DNA of 64,000 nt from Azonexus hydrophilus. Lineage in GTDB: Bacteria > Pseudomonadota > Gammaproteobacteria > Burkholderiales > Rhodocyclaceae. The notes under the pieces were generated by a model. It had not been told where the DNA came from and did no database searches. It saw only the letters and a program-made list of their open reading frames with translations. Shown one piece after another: positions 17,638 to 30,259 of the stretch. Within the stretch, counting starts at the first letter, position 1, and every line of letters starts with the position of its first letter. The stretch is from the NCBI RefSeq assembly GCF_905120355.1, contig NZ_CAJHOB010000006.1:121034-185033 (forward strand), given 5' to 3'. Position numbers and translations under genes: made by a program.

Positions 17638-18353
17638 GTCTGGGCGGCAAGCGGGCTGCGGCCAAACCTGCCCGCCGCGACGAGGCGGAACGCCCCTTCT
17701 GGATTTCCTTTTCCGACCTGATGACGGCCCTGATGGTGTTGTTCCTGGTCGCCATGACTGTGGCCTTGCTGGCCATTACCGACGAAATTGCCGAAACTGA
17801 AGACCTGAAGGCGGCGCGGGAAGAGGATATCGCCCAGCTGATGCACAGCCTGAAACTTGCCAGCGCCGATTTTCCCGGTGTCAGCGTGCGCGACCGGGTG
17901 GTCGATTTCGGTGACCGTGCCCGTTTCGACACCAACAGCCACCGGCTCGACGAGGCGCAGGCGCAGCTATTGCGCACCTTCGTGCCCAAAGTGCTGGCGG
18001 CCGCCCGCGATCCGCTCGGCGAAAAATGGCTGAAACGCATCGTGGTGGAAGGGTTCGCCGATGCCCGGGGCAGTTATCTGCACAATCTCAACCTTTCCCT
18101 GCAACGCTCCGAACGGGTGCTGTGTGTGCTCATGGCCGGCCCGCCGGCAGCGGCTGCCTTGAGCGAAGCTGAACGGCTGCAGGTGCGCGATCTGTTTTTG
18201 GTCAGCGGCGCCTCTTTCAATGCGCTGAAGGACAGCGATGCGGAAAGCCGGCGCATCGAACTGCGTCTGGAATTTCGTGAGCTGGGTGAACACCGGGGTG
18301 CCTCACGCCAGCAGTCGCTGGATGGCGATTTCCGCTGCCCTCTGGATCATTGA
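17634..18353 (+). CDS. zorB: ZorB-like MotB/OmpA-family protein
   Basis: This is a 239-residue protein. An N-terminal basic stretch is followed by one membrane helix starting WISFSDLMTALMVLFLVAM; its Asp (about residue 27) is placed like the proton-binding Asp of MotB/ZorB. The C-terminal half is an OmpA-like peptidoglycan-binding domain (VVEGFADARGSY, then NLSLQRSERV). In Zorya, ZorA5B2 forms a membrane motor that senses envelope perturbation by phage. It starts within the zorA stop (ATGA) and ends one base before the next ATG, so all three genes form one operon. Confidence 0.8.
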   Translation: MSLGGKRAAAKPARRDEAERPFWISFSDLMTALMVLFLVAMTVALLAITDEIAETEDLKAAREEDIAQLMHSLKLASADFPGVSVRDRVVDFGDRARFDTNSHRLDEAQAQLLRTFVPKVLAAARDPLGEKWLKRIVVEGFADARGSYLHNLNLSLQRSERVLCVLMAGPPAAAALSEAERLQVRDLFLVSGASFNALKDSDAESRRIELRLEFRELGEHRGASRQQSLDGDFRCPLDH

Positions 18354-18354
18354 G

Positions 18355-18864
18355 ATGGCGGCCGCACTCGAAAAATTGCAGGCCCGGTTGCAGGAAACTC
18401 TGGCCGGTCGGCCCCGCCAACTCGCCTGGGGGCGCCCCCAGGCAATGAGCCAGAGCCTGGAACGGGTGCGCCTCGCCCTGCGTGGCCGGCGCGGCATGGA
18501 CAGGGAGCAGCGCATCGCGCGCGGGGTGATGGCGTTCCGTATCCAGGGCGAGCGCACCGATTTCGTGGCGCTTAAATATGCGTGCCATGGTTTGTCGCAG
18601 CCCATGGACTGGGAATCGCGGCGCCTGCTGGACGACCGCGAACAGGTCGAGCGCCTGTTGCGGCGGGTGCTCGACTTTGCCGCCGACCCCCGCCGCTTTG
18701 CCGCCTGTTATCGCGGCCTGCTGGCGTCCTGTCGGCAGGCCCAGGCGGCGGATTTTCCCCTGGATGGTCCGCTGACTGCCAATCTACGCCGGCTGGAACA
18801 CTTCCTCCACCAGGCGCAGGCGCGCCTGCACGGCGCCGCGCGTTCTGCGCTTCCTTGCGCCTGA
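18355..18864 (+). CDS. Short ZorC-like (EH-signature N-terminal) protein, probably truncated
   Basis: This is a 169-residue protein starting one base after zorB stops. The RPRQLAWGRPQAMSQSLERV start and the DPRRFAACYRGLLASC block resemble the N-terminal part of EH-signature (ZorC) proteins as I remember them, which are normally around 500-600 residues. Here the frame ends 40 bases before the convergent nnr gene, so the rest of ZorC and any ZorD helicase or ZorE nuclease is missing. It may be a remnant left by deletion, or a genuine short partner of ZorAB. It is highly Arg/Leu-rich and has no membrane segment. Confidence 0.6.
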   Translation: MAAALEKLQARLQETLAGRPRQLAWGRPQAMSQSLERVRLALRGRRGMDREQRIARGVMAFRIQGERTDFVALKYACHGLSQPMDWESRRLLDDREQVERLLRRVLDFAADPRRFAACYRGLLASCRQAQAADFPLDGPLTANLRRLEHFLHQAQARLHGAARSALPCA

Positions 18865-18904
18865 TCCTTGTCTTCGCCTGGTGCGTGTGGCGCCCGGATG
18901 TCGC

Positions 18905-20392
18905 TCAGTGGGCTGCCGACCAGCTGTTGAACAGCGTGCGGGCGCGGAGGATGACTTCGCTCGCCGTCAGCCCGGCGGGGCCGCTGCCGTCGGCAACCAG
19001 GGCATCGGCGGCGGCGCCATGTAGGTGTACCGCGGCCAGCAGGGCGGCCAGTGGTGGCCAGTTCTGGCCCAGCAGGGCCAGGCACAGACCGGTCAGGACG
19101 TCGCCCATGCCGGCGCTGGCCAGGCCGGGGTTGCCGCTGGTGTTGATCCACCAGGCACCCTCCGGGCTGGCAATGACCGTGCCACAGCCTTTCAGGGCAA
19201 CCGGACAGGCGAAGTTGCGGGCGATTTCCTGCGCTGCGCTGATGCGGTCTGCCTGTACGTCGCGCGTTGAACTGCCCAGCAGCCGGGCGGCTTCGGCCGG
19301 GTGCGGCGTGAGCAGGGATGGGGCGATACGGTTGTAGAGATTGCCTTGCAGGCGTCCGTCGTGCGCCAGCAGATTGAGTGCGTCGGCATCGAGGACCAGG
19401 GGCAGGGGGCTTTTCAGTGCCTGTTCGAGATGATCGGCGGCCTCGCTGCTCTGACCGAGTCCCGGGCCGCAGGCCAGGGCGTGCAGATCGGCAGTCAGCA
19501 GCTGATCGGGGCGGCGCAGCATCAATTCCGGTTGCAGCAGGTCGACGCTCGGTGCATCGGCATCGAGCAGACCCAGATAGACGCGCCCGGCGCCCAGCAT
19601 CAGCGCCGCCCGCGCGGACAGGAAAGCCGCGCCGGCCATGGCCCGGCTGCCACCGAGCACGCCGACGCTGCCGTAACTGCCTTTGTGACTGTTGCGCCGG
19701 CGCGGGCGTAGATGCGTCGCAAAAGTCTCGCGCCGTAGCAGATGGCCGTCGGGCTGGATTGTTTCGTCCAGCGGCAGATCGAGTGGGGCCAACTGGATGT
19801 CGCCGCTGTAATCCGGACCATCGTTGGTGTACAGCCCCGGATGCAGGCCGATGAAACACAGCGTATGCGTAGCCTGCACCGTCGGTCGTGCCGCCTGACC
19901 GCTGTCAGCGTCAAGTCCGGAGGGACAGTCGAGCGCCAGGAGCGGGCAGTTGTCCCGCTGTGCCAGCCGGTTCATGGCCGTGATACATGCCGCGTGATGG
20001 CCTGCCGGGGCTCGCTTGAGGCCGATCCCGAACAGGCCGTCGATGATCAGTCCCCATGTCGCACAGTCGGGGATTTCGCTGGCGATGCTGCCACCGCTGG
20101 CGAGAAACTCTGCCCGTGCCGCCTGAGCGTCTGCCGGCAGAGGGTGTTCGGGGCCGTCGGGTGCAACAACCTGCACGTGCCGGCCCTGTGCCCGCAGCAG
20201 ACGGGCGGCAACAAAGGCATCCCCCCCATTGTTGCCGGGCCCCGCCAGTACGAGTACAGGCACGCTGTCGTCCGACTGCAAATGGCGCGCCAATGCCGCC
20301 ACAGCCGTACCCGCCCGCAGCATCAACGGCATGCTGGCACAGGCTGTTTCCAGGCGGCGCAGGCTGGGGCTGAGGAAGAGGGCGTCGTGCAT
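18905..20392 (-). CDS. nnr: Bifunctional NAD(P)H-hydrate epimerase / ADP-dependent dehydratase
   Basis: This is a 495-residue protein. The N-terminal YjeF_N epimerase domain (about 1-215) carries VLAGPGNNGGDAFVAARLL and LDCPSGLDADSG. The C-terminal ribokinase-like YjeF_C dehydratase domain (about 225-490) carries HKGSYGSVGVLGG, TPHPAEAARLLG and NPGLASAGMGDVLTG. It repairs hydrated NADH/NADPH, with the epimerase equilibrating R and S forms and the dehydratase using ADP on the S form. It lies 12 bases downstream of cnoX on the same strand. Confidence 0.95.
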   Translation of the reverse strand: MHDALFLSPSLRRLETACASMPLMLRAGTAVAALARHLQSDDSVPVLVLAGPGNNGGDAFVAARLLRAQGRHVQVVAPDGPEHPLPADAQAARAEFLASGGSIASEIPDCATWGLIIDGLFGIGLKRAPAGHHAACITAMNRLAQRDNCPLLALDCPSGLDADSGQAARPTVQATHTLCFIGLHPGLYTNDGPDYSGDIQLAPLDLPLDETIQPDGHLLRRETFATHLRPRRRNSHKGSYGSVGVLGGSRAMAGAAFLSARAALMLGAGRVYLGLLDADAPSVDLLQPELMLRRPDQLLTADLHALACGPGLGQSSEAADHLEQALKSPLPLVLDADALNLLAHDGRLQGNLYNRIAPSLLTPHPAEAARLLGSSTRDVQADRISAAQEIARNFACPVALKGCGTVIASPEGAWWINTSGNPGLASAGMGDVLTGLCLALLGQNWPPLAALLAAVHLHGAAADALVADGSGPAGLTASEVILRARTLFNSWSAAH

Positions 20393-20404
20393 TGTGCGGG
20401 CAGA

Positions 20405-23873
<3,469 letters not shown>

Positions 23874-23907
23874 ATCACTTTAATAAAACCTTTCAACCTT
23901 TTGATAA

Positions 23908-25203
<1,296 letters not shown>

Positions 25204-25212
25204 GACACTTCC

Positions 25213-25509
25213 ATGCGCTGGCTGACCGCCGGCCTGCTGGCTTTGCTCGTCCTTCTCCAGTACCCGCTGTGGCTGGGGAAGGGCGGCTGGCTGAAAATCT
25301 GGGAATACGGGCGGCAGCTGGAAGCACAGAAGGAAGAAACACGGCAGCTGGAAATCCGCAATGCCGGCCTCGACGCGGAAGTGCGTGACCTCAAGCAGGG
25401 TTACGAAGCCATTGAGGAGCGGGCCCGCTTCGAGCTCGGCATGGTCAAGCCGGATGAAGTTTTCGTGCAGATTCCCGATCGCCCGCAGCGCTCCGAAAAG
25501 CAGCCATGA
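25213..25509 (+). CDS. ftsB: Cell division protein FtsB
   Basis: This is a 98-residue bitopic protein. One N-terminal membrane helix (residues 3-18) is followed by a periplasmic coiled coil (about 30-70: rich in Gln/Glu/Leu) and a short conserved end containing EERARFELGMVKPDEVF. FtsB bridges FtsL and FtsQ in the divisome. It lies 9 bases after eno, the usual synteny. Confidence 0.93.
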   Translation: MRWLTAGLLALLVLLQYPLWLGKGGWLKIWEYGRQLEAQKEETRQLEIRNAGLDAEVRDLKQGYEAIEERARFELGMVKPDEVFVQIPDRPQRSEKQP

Positions 25510-25652
25510 GTGCAGCGCCTGTCCGCCCTAATCCCTTGTCATGAGCGGCTTGGCGGAAATTTCTGGTAATCGGTTTCGTTGCTAGCCACACCCCATTTGC
25601 TCCGCTAGAATCGTCCCAAAAACGCCCCTGCAAGGTGTACAAGGAGAACGAT

Positions 25653-26123
25653 ATGCGGCTCGAAATCGGCGACCCGGCCCCCCAGTTTGCTTTACCCGAT
25701 GCTGATCTGGAAACGGTCAGACTCAGCGATTACGCCGGCAAGCGTGTGGTGCTGATTTTCTACCCCAAGGATTGCACGCCGTGCTGTACCAAGCAGGTCA
25801 CTGATTTCTCCGATCATGATGCCGACTTTGCTCGCCTGGGTGCGGTGGTACTCGGCATCAATCGCGACGACAGCCAGAAACACCAGCTGTTCCGCGAGAA
25901 AGAGGGCATCGGTATGCCCCTGCTTTCCGATAGCGATGGCACGGTCTGCGAAAAATATGGCGTCTGGCAGGCAAAAGAGGTCGATGGACAGGAAAAATAC
26001 GGTATCGTCCGCTCCACTTTCATCATCGATCGCCAGGGCGTCATCCGCCAGGCGCTCTACAACGTCAACTACAAAGGCCACGCGGCCGAAGTGTTGAAAC
26101 TCATCAAGGAACTCGACACATGA
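25653..26123 (+). CDS. bcp: Peroxiredoxin of the BCP/PrxQ type
   Basis: This is a 156-residue protein. It opens RLEIGDPAPQFALPD, and the active-site region is KDCTPCCTKQ, so the peroxidatic Cys is probably Cys45 by alignment with TPGC of E. coli BCP. The usual resolving Cys five residues later is replaced by Thr; extra cysteines occur at 41, 44 and 99. It reduces H2O2 and alkyl hydroperoxides. The ATG at 25653 follows AAGGAGAACGAT; an in-frame ATG six codons upstream lacks a ribosome site. Its stop overlaps slyD (ATGA). Confidence 0.9.
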   Translation: MRLEIGDPAPQFALPDADLETVRLSDYAGKRVVLIFYPKDCTPCCTKQVTDFSDHDADFARLGAVVLGINRDDSQKHQLFREKEGIGMPLLSDSDGTVCEKYGVWQAKEVDGQEKYGIVRSTFIIDRQGVIRQALYNVNYKGHAAEVLKLIKELDT

Positions 26124-26611
26124 GCCAACTGGTTGCCAAGAACCACATCGTCACCCTCGATTACCACGTTACCGACCCGGATGGTGAGGTGGTCGATGAA
26201 GGGCGCGAAGCCCTGGTCTATCTGCACGGCGGTTACGACGACATTTTCCCAAAGATCGAAGAAGCGCTGCACGGCAAGAGCATTGGCGAATCAGTCCAGG
26301 TCAAGTTGCAGCCCGATGAAGCCTTCGGTGAATACGATGCCGAAATGGTGCAGATCGAGCCGCGTGCCGATTTCCCCAAAGAATTGCAGGTTGGCATGCA
26401 GTTCGAGGGGGGGCCGGAAGAGGGTGATGACGACGATTTCATCATCTACCGAGTCACCGACATCGCCAACGACAAGGTAGTGCTCGACGGTAACCATCCC
26501 CTGGCCGGCATGGCGCTGGTGTTTACCTGCACCGTTACGGCCATCCGCCCGGCCAGCGCCGAAGAAATCGAGCAAGGCCACGCCCAGAGCGAAGAGGACG
26601 ACGAGGACTGA
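26120..26611 (+). CDS. slyD: FKBP-type peptidyl-prolyl isomerase, SlyD family
   Basis: This is a 163-residue protein. The FKBP half begins HIVTLDYHVTD and includes LHGGYDDIFPKIEEAL and the PDEAFGEYD segment that leads into the insert-in-flap chaperone domain. Unlike E. coli SlyD, the C-terminal tail is acidic (EEDDED) rather than His/Cys-rich, so nickel handling is doubtful and a general prolyl isomerase/chaperone role is more likely. It is translationally coupled to the peroxiredoxin gene and converges on mutS. Confidence 0.92.
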   Translation: MSQLVAKNHIVTLDYHVTDPDGEVVDEGREALVYLHGGYDDIFPKIEEALHGKSIGESVQVKLQPDEAFGEYDAEMVQIEPRADFPKELQVGMQFEGGPEEGDDDDFIIYRVTDIANDKVVLDGNHPLAGMALVFTCTVTAIRPASAEEIEQGHAQSEEDDED

Positions 26612-26635
26612 GCGGCCGCTTGCAAGCTGGCCCGG

Positions 26636-29230
26636 CTAGGCCGCCGCCAGCTTGGTTTTCAATGCATATAACGCTTCCAGCGCCGCGCGCGGCGTCAGCG
26701 TGTCCGGATCAAGGGCGGCGAGCTCTTTCAGAACAGGGTGGGGCGCGCGCTCTTCCGGTGCGCTGTCGATGGTACTGAGCGGCGCCGCAAAAAGATCCGG
26801 CTGGTGCGGGTCGAATACGGCACGCTGCTCGAATTCCCGCAGCTGTTTGCGGGCTGCGCGCACCACGCTGGCCGGAATGCCGGCCAGTGCGGCAACCTGG
26901 ATACCGTAGCTCTGGTTGGCCGGACCTTCTTCCACTGCGTGCATGAAGACGATACGGTCGTTGTGCTCGACAGCCCCTAAATGCACGTTCGCCAGCTCCG
27001 GATACTCGTGGGCGAGCCGGGTCAGTTCGAAATAGTGCGTGGCAAACAGCGTCAGGCTGCGGTTTTTTTCGATCAACTGACGCAGGATGGCGAAAGCCAG
27101 CGCCATGCCGTCGAAGGTGGAGGTGCCGCGGCCGATTTCATCCATCAGCACCAGGCTCTGAGGCGTGGCGTGATGCAGGATGGTGGCGGCTTCGGTCATT
27201 TCGACCATGAAGGTGGAGCGGCCCGAGGCGAGATCGTCGGAAGCGCCGATGCGGGTGAAGATGCGGTCGAGCGGGCCGAGCACGCACTGCGTTGCCGGCA
27301 CGAAACTGCCGATGTGGGCGAGCAGGGCAATCAGCGCCACCTGGCGCATGTAGGTCGATTTACCGCCCATATTGGGGCCGGTGATGAGCAGCAGCCTGCG
27401 TAGTTCCTGCAATTGGCAATCGTTGGCGATGAAGCTTTCGGCCTGGTGAGCCAGTTCGTTTTCCACGACCGGATGGCGCCCGCCTTCGATGTGCACGCAG
27501 ATTTCCTCGCTGAATTGCGGCTGGCACCAGTTGCGCTGGCGTGCCGTTTCGGCAAACCCGGCCAGCAGATCCAGCCCGGCGACGGCCCGGGCGATAGTCA
27601 GGAAATCCGGTACGGCAGGCAGCAGGGCATCGAGAATGCCCTCGTACAGCATCTTTTCCCGGGCCAGGGCGCGTTCCTGGGCGGACAGCGCCTTGTCCTC
27701 GAACGCTTTCAGCTCCGGCGTGATGTAGCGCTCGGCGTTTTTCAGCGTCTGGCGCCGCCGGTAATCGTCCGGCACCTTGTCGGTATTGGCGTGCGTCACT
27801 TCGATATAGAAGCCGTGCACCCGGTTGAATTCGACCTTGAGGCTGGCGATGCCGGTGCGCTCACGCTCGCGCATTTCCAGGTCGATGAGGAAGGTGCCGC
27901 AATTGTCATTGATGGCGCGCAGCTCATCCAGTTCGGGGTCGAAGCCGGCGGCAATGACCCCGCCGTCGCGCACCTGCGCCCCCGGTTCGCTGGCGATGGC
28001 CCGGCTGAGCAGATCGAGTGCGTTGTCGGGCGTGGTCAGTGCCGTGGTGTACTGCGCCAGCAACGGCGCCACCGTGCCGGCAAGCGGCGCCCGCAATTCC
28101 GGCAGCCGCAGGAGCGATTCGCGCAGGCTCGACAAGTCGCGCGGGCGGGCGTTCCTGAGCGCGATGCGCCCGGCGATACGTTCCAGATCCGCCATGCCAC
28201 GCAAGGCCTTGCGTACCGCAGCGGCCAGTTCGCCATAATTGTCCAGTAGCGCCGCCACCGCCGCATGGCGAGCGGCCGGCAGGGTGCGGTCGCGTAGCGG
28301 ATGATGCAGGGTGTGCCGCAACAGGCGCGTCCCCATGCCGGTGATGCAGTTGTCGAGCAGCGAAAACAAGGTGGGAGAGGGTTGTCCGCGCAGGGTTTCG
28401 GTGAGCTCCAGATTGCGGCGGGTCGCCAGGTCCAGGCCAAGATAAGCCGCCTCCATTTCCACCGTCAGGCCACGTAAATGCGGCAGCTTGCCCGATTGTG
28501 TCGCCTGCGCGTACTGCAGCAGTGCCCCCGCCGCGCCGATGGCGGGTTTCAGGCCTTCTGCCCCGAACCCCGCGAGCGAGGCAACCGCGAACTGCTCACA
28601 GAGCAGGCGGCGCGCTGAATCGATATCGAAATGCCAGTCTGCCTGCCGCGTGCACGCCGCAGCCGTGGCCGCTCCGGGAGTCCAGCTCTCCGGGTGCAGG
28701 ATTTCCGCCGGCCGGATGCGCTCCAGCGTGGCAGGAATCTGCTCCACCGGCACTTCGAGCAGGATGAATTCCCCATTCGCCAGATTGAGCCGCGCCATCC
28801 CCGCCGTAGTACGCTGCACGACCAGCGCCAGTAGCCAGACATCCTGGCGGTCGTCGATCAAGGCCGCATCGGTCAGCGTACCCGGCGTCACGATGCGTGA
28901 CACAGCCCGCTCCACCGGCCCCTTGCTGGTCGCCGGATCGCCGATCTGCTCGCAGATCACCGCCGACTCGCCCATCTTCACCAGCCGCGCCAGATAGGGC
29001 TCCAACGAATGAAACGGCACCCCGGCCATCTTCACCGGCACCCCCGCCGACTGGCCGCGCGTGGTCAGCGTGATATCCAGCAAACGCGCCGCTTTCTCGG
29101 CGTCCTCCATGAACAACTCATAAAAATCGCCCATACGGTAGAACAGCAGCGTGTCCGGATGATTGGCCTTGAGGGCAAGGTACTGCTGCATCATCGGGGT
29201 GTGTTTGGCGCTGTCGGCAGATTTGCTCAT
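26636..29230 (-). CDS. mutS: DNA mismatch repair protein MutS
   Basis: This is an 864-residue protein. The N-terminal mismatch-binding domain carries MGDFYELF (the Phe-x-Glu wedge). Connector, lever and clamp domains follow. The C-terminal ATPase has Walker [14 protein letters not shown], signature region STFMVEM and Walker [18 protein letters not shown]. It recognises mismatches and small loops. The start at 29230 ([17 protein letters not shown]) fits the family; the frame extends upstream without similarity. Confidence 0.97.
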   Translation of the reverse strand: MSKSADSAKHTPMMQQYLALKANHPDTLLFYRMGDFYELFMEDAEKAARLLDITLTTRGQSAGVPVKMAGVPFHSLEPYLARLVKMGESAVICEQIGDPATSKGPVERAVSRIVTPGTLTDAALIDDRQDVWLLALVVQRTTAGMARLNLANGEFILLEVPVEQIPATLERIRPAEILHPESWTPGAATAAACTRQADWHFDIDSARRLLCEQFAVASLAGFGAEGLKPAIGAAGALLQYAQATQSGKLPHLRGLTVEMEAAYLGLDLATRRNLELTETLRGQPSPTLFSLLDNCITGMGTRLLRHTLHHPLRDRTLPAARHAAVAALLDNYGELAAAVRKALRGMADLERIAGRIALRNARPRDLSSLRESLLRLPELRAPLAGTVAPLLAQYTTALTTPDNALDLLSRAIASEPGAQVRDGGVIAAGFDPELDELRAINDNCGTFLIDLEMRERERTGIASLKVEFNRVHGFYIEVTHANTDKVPDDYRRRQTLKNAERYITPELKAFEDKALSAQERALAREKMLYEGILDALLPAVPDFLTIARAVAGLDLLAGFAETARQRNWCQPQFSEEICVHIEGGRHPVVENELAHQAESFIANDCQLQELRRLLLITGPNMGGKSTYMRQVALIALLAHIGSFVPATQCVLGPLDRIFTRIGASDDLASGRSTFMVEMTEAATILHHATPQSLVLMDEIGRGTSTFDGMALAFAILRQLIEKNRSLTLFATHYFELTRLAHEYPELANVHLGAVEHNDRIVFMHAVEEGPANQSYGIQVAALAGIPASVVRAARKQLREFEQRAVFDPHQPDLFAAPLSTIDSAPEERAPHPVLKELAALDPDTLTPRAALEALYALKTKLAAA

Positions 29231-29383
29231 GGAATGGTGGCAAAAGGCGGGAAAGGGGCGGATTTTAGCAGGGGAGGGGGGAGGCGTCCGCTGCTGGCCT
29301 TTTGTGCATGATGTTGCATGGAAACTTGGGGGCATCATTTGATGCACAAGCACTGCTGCCCAAACGAATGCGTGCTCCAGGGT

Positions 29384-29396
29384 TTGATCAGATCAA
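29384..29396. promoter_or_regulatory. Short inverted repeat upstream of the PLD-helicase gene
   Basis: TTGATC-A-GATCAA is a perfect 6-bp inverted repeat, 63 bases before the start codon of the next gene. It could be an operator. The spacer is too short for an FNR site. No other structure is evident in the 228-base mutS/helicase gap. Confidence 0.25.
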
Positions 29397-29458
29397 CAAG
29401 GCGGCGAGTAGGACAGTAGAATGCCAAGGGTGAAATATTCTGAATTGTTGGAGTACGT

Positions 29459-30259
29459 ATGGCGTTGCCAGATGGTTTGTACGATCAACTGCTTACAGAG
29501 GAGTTGTGGCAATCATTGTTTGCAACGACCAATGCAGACACCCGGTTGCTCAACCTGCTGCGCGAAGATGAAGCGCCGAGTTATTTGGCGGATGCTCTGG
29601 TGGCTCAGCTCAAGGCCATTCTTGAAGATTTACGCGAAGACGGCAAAGAGAAGCTTTTGTCGCAGCTTGATCTGGTGAATTCGCTACTCGTGAATTTGCG
29701 CCAGCGTTTGAATCCGCAAACCAGCGCTGCCGAGGTTGATATGCTGGTCAAGCCGCCACAGGTTCTGCGAGCTATTTACCGGCAGTCTGCGTACCCAGTT
29801 GCACCGGAAACTGGTTTGTCATTACCCTGGTTATTCACGGCAGGGAAAGGCTCCCCCTCCCTGCTGACTGAATTGCGCCGGGAACTGGCGGCCTGTGATC
29901 AGGTGGATATCCTGGTCAGTTTCATTACGCATTCTGGCGTGCGTAAATTGCTTGATATTCTGCAAACGGTCACAGCGATTGGCGCAGATGGTTTACCACG
30001 GACTAGGTTGCGGGTGTTGACGACCACTTACACCGGAGCCACCGAAATTGTTGCGCTGGATGAGTTGGCCCGACTGCCCGGGTGTGAAATCCGTATTTCT
30101 CTAGATGGTCGTCGCACCCGATTGCATGCTAAAGCCTGGCTTTTCCGGCGCCGGACCGGATTTGGTTCGGCTTATGTGGGGAGTGCGAATTTGTCGGGTG
30201 CTGCTCTGATGGGGGGGGCTGGAGTGGACGGTGAAATTCACCGAACGTGGCCAGAATGA
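29459..30259 (+). CDS. PLD-like nuclease part of a frameshifted PLD/SF2-helicase/DUF3427 protein
   Basis: This 266-codon frame holds a helical N-terminal region and a phospholipase D-like nuclease domain. The HxK motif is LHAKAW (His223, Lys225), followed by YVGSANLSGAALMGG. Right after this, an eight-G run (30211-30218) shifts the frame. The remaining residues here are out-of-frame, while dropping one G continues straight into the helicase frame (GLEWTVKFTERGQNE). The native protein would be about 1,046 residues. Composition is AT-richer than neighbours, suggesting transfer. Related PLD-helicase proteins are commonly found among defence genes. Confidence 0.8.
   Translation: MALPDGLYDQLLTEELWQSLFATTNADTRLLNLLREDEAPSYLADALVAQLKAILEDLREDGKEKLLSQLDLVNSLLVNLRQRLNPQTSAAEVDMLVKPPQVLRAIYRQSAYPVAPETGLSLPWLFTAGKGSPSLLTELRRELAACDQVDILVSFITHSGVRKLLDILQTVTAIGADGLPRTRLRVLTTTYTGATEIVALDELARLPGCEIRISLDGRRTRLHAKAWLFRRRTGFGSAYVGSANLSGAALMGGAGVDGEIHRTWPE
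30211..30218 (+). other. Eight-G homopolymer causing a frameshift
   Basis: The G8 tract follows AT of an ATG codon at 30209. With seven Gs the PLD and helicase frames fuse exactly inside the GSANLS...GLEWT region. It could be a sequencing error, a disabling mutation or a slippage-prone phase switch. Confidence 0.85.

Noticed and set aside
18582..19337. Plus-strand frame extending past the ZorC-like gene into nnr
   Set aside because: It is in a different frame from the 169-residue gene and is antisense to nnr, so it does not rescue a longer ZorC.
29384..29396. FNR site upstream of the PLD-helicase gene
   Set aside because: The TTGAT/ATCAA half-sites are separated by three bases rather than four, so it was listed only as an unassigned inverted repeat.
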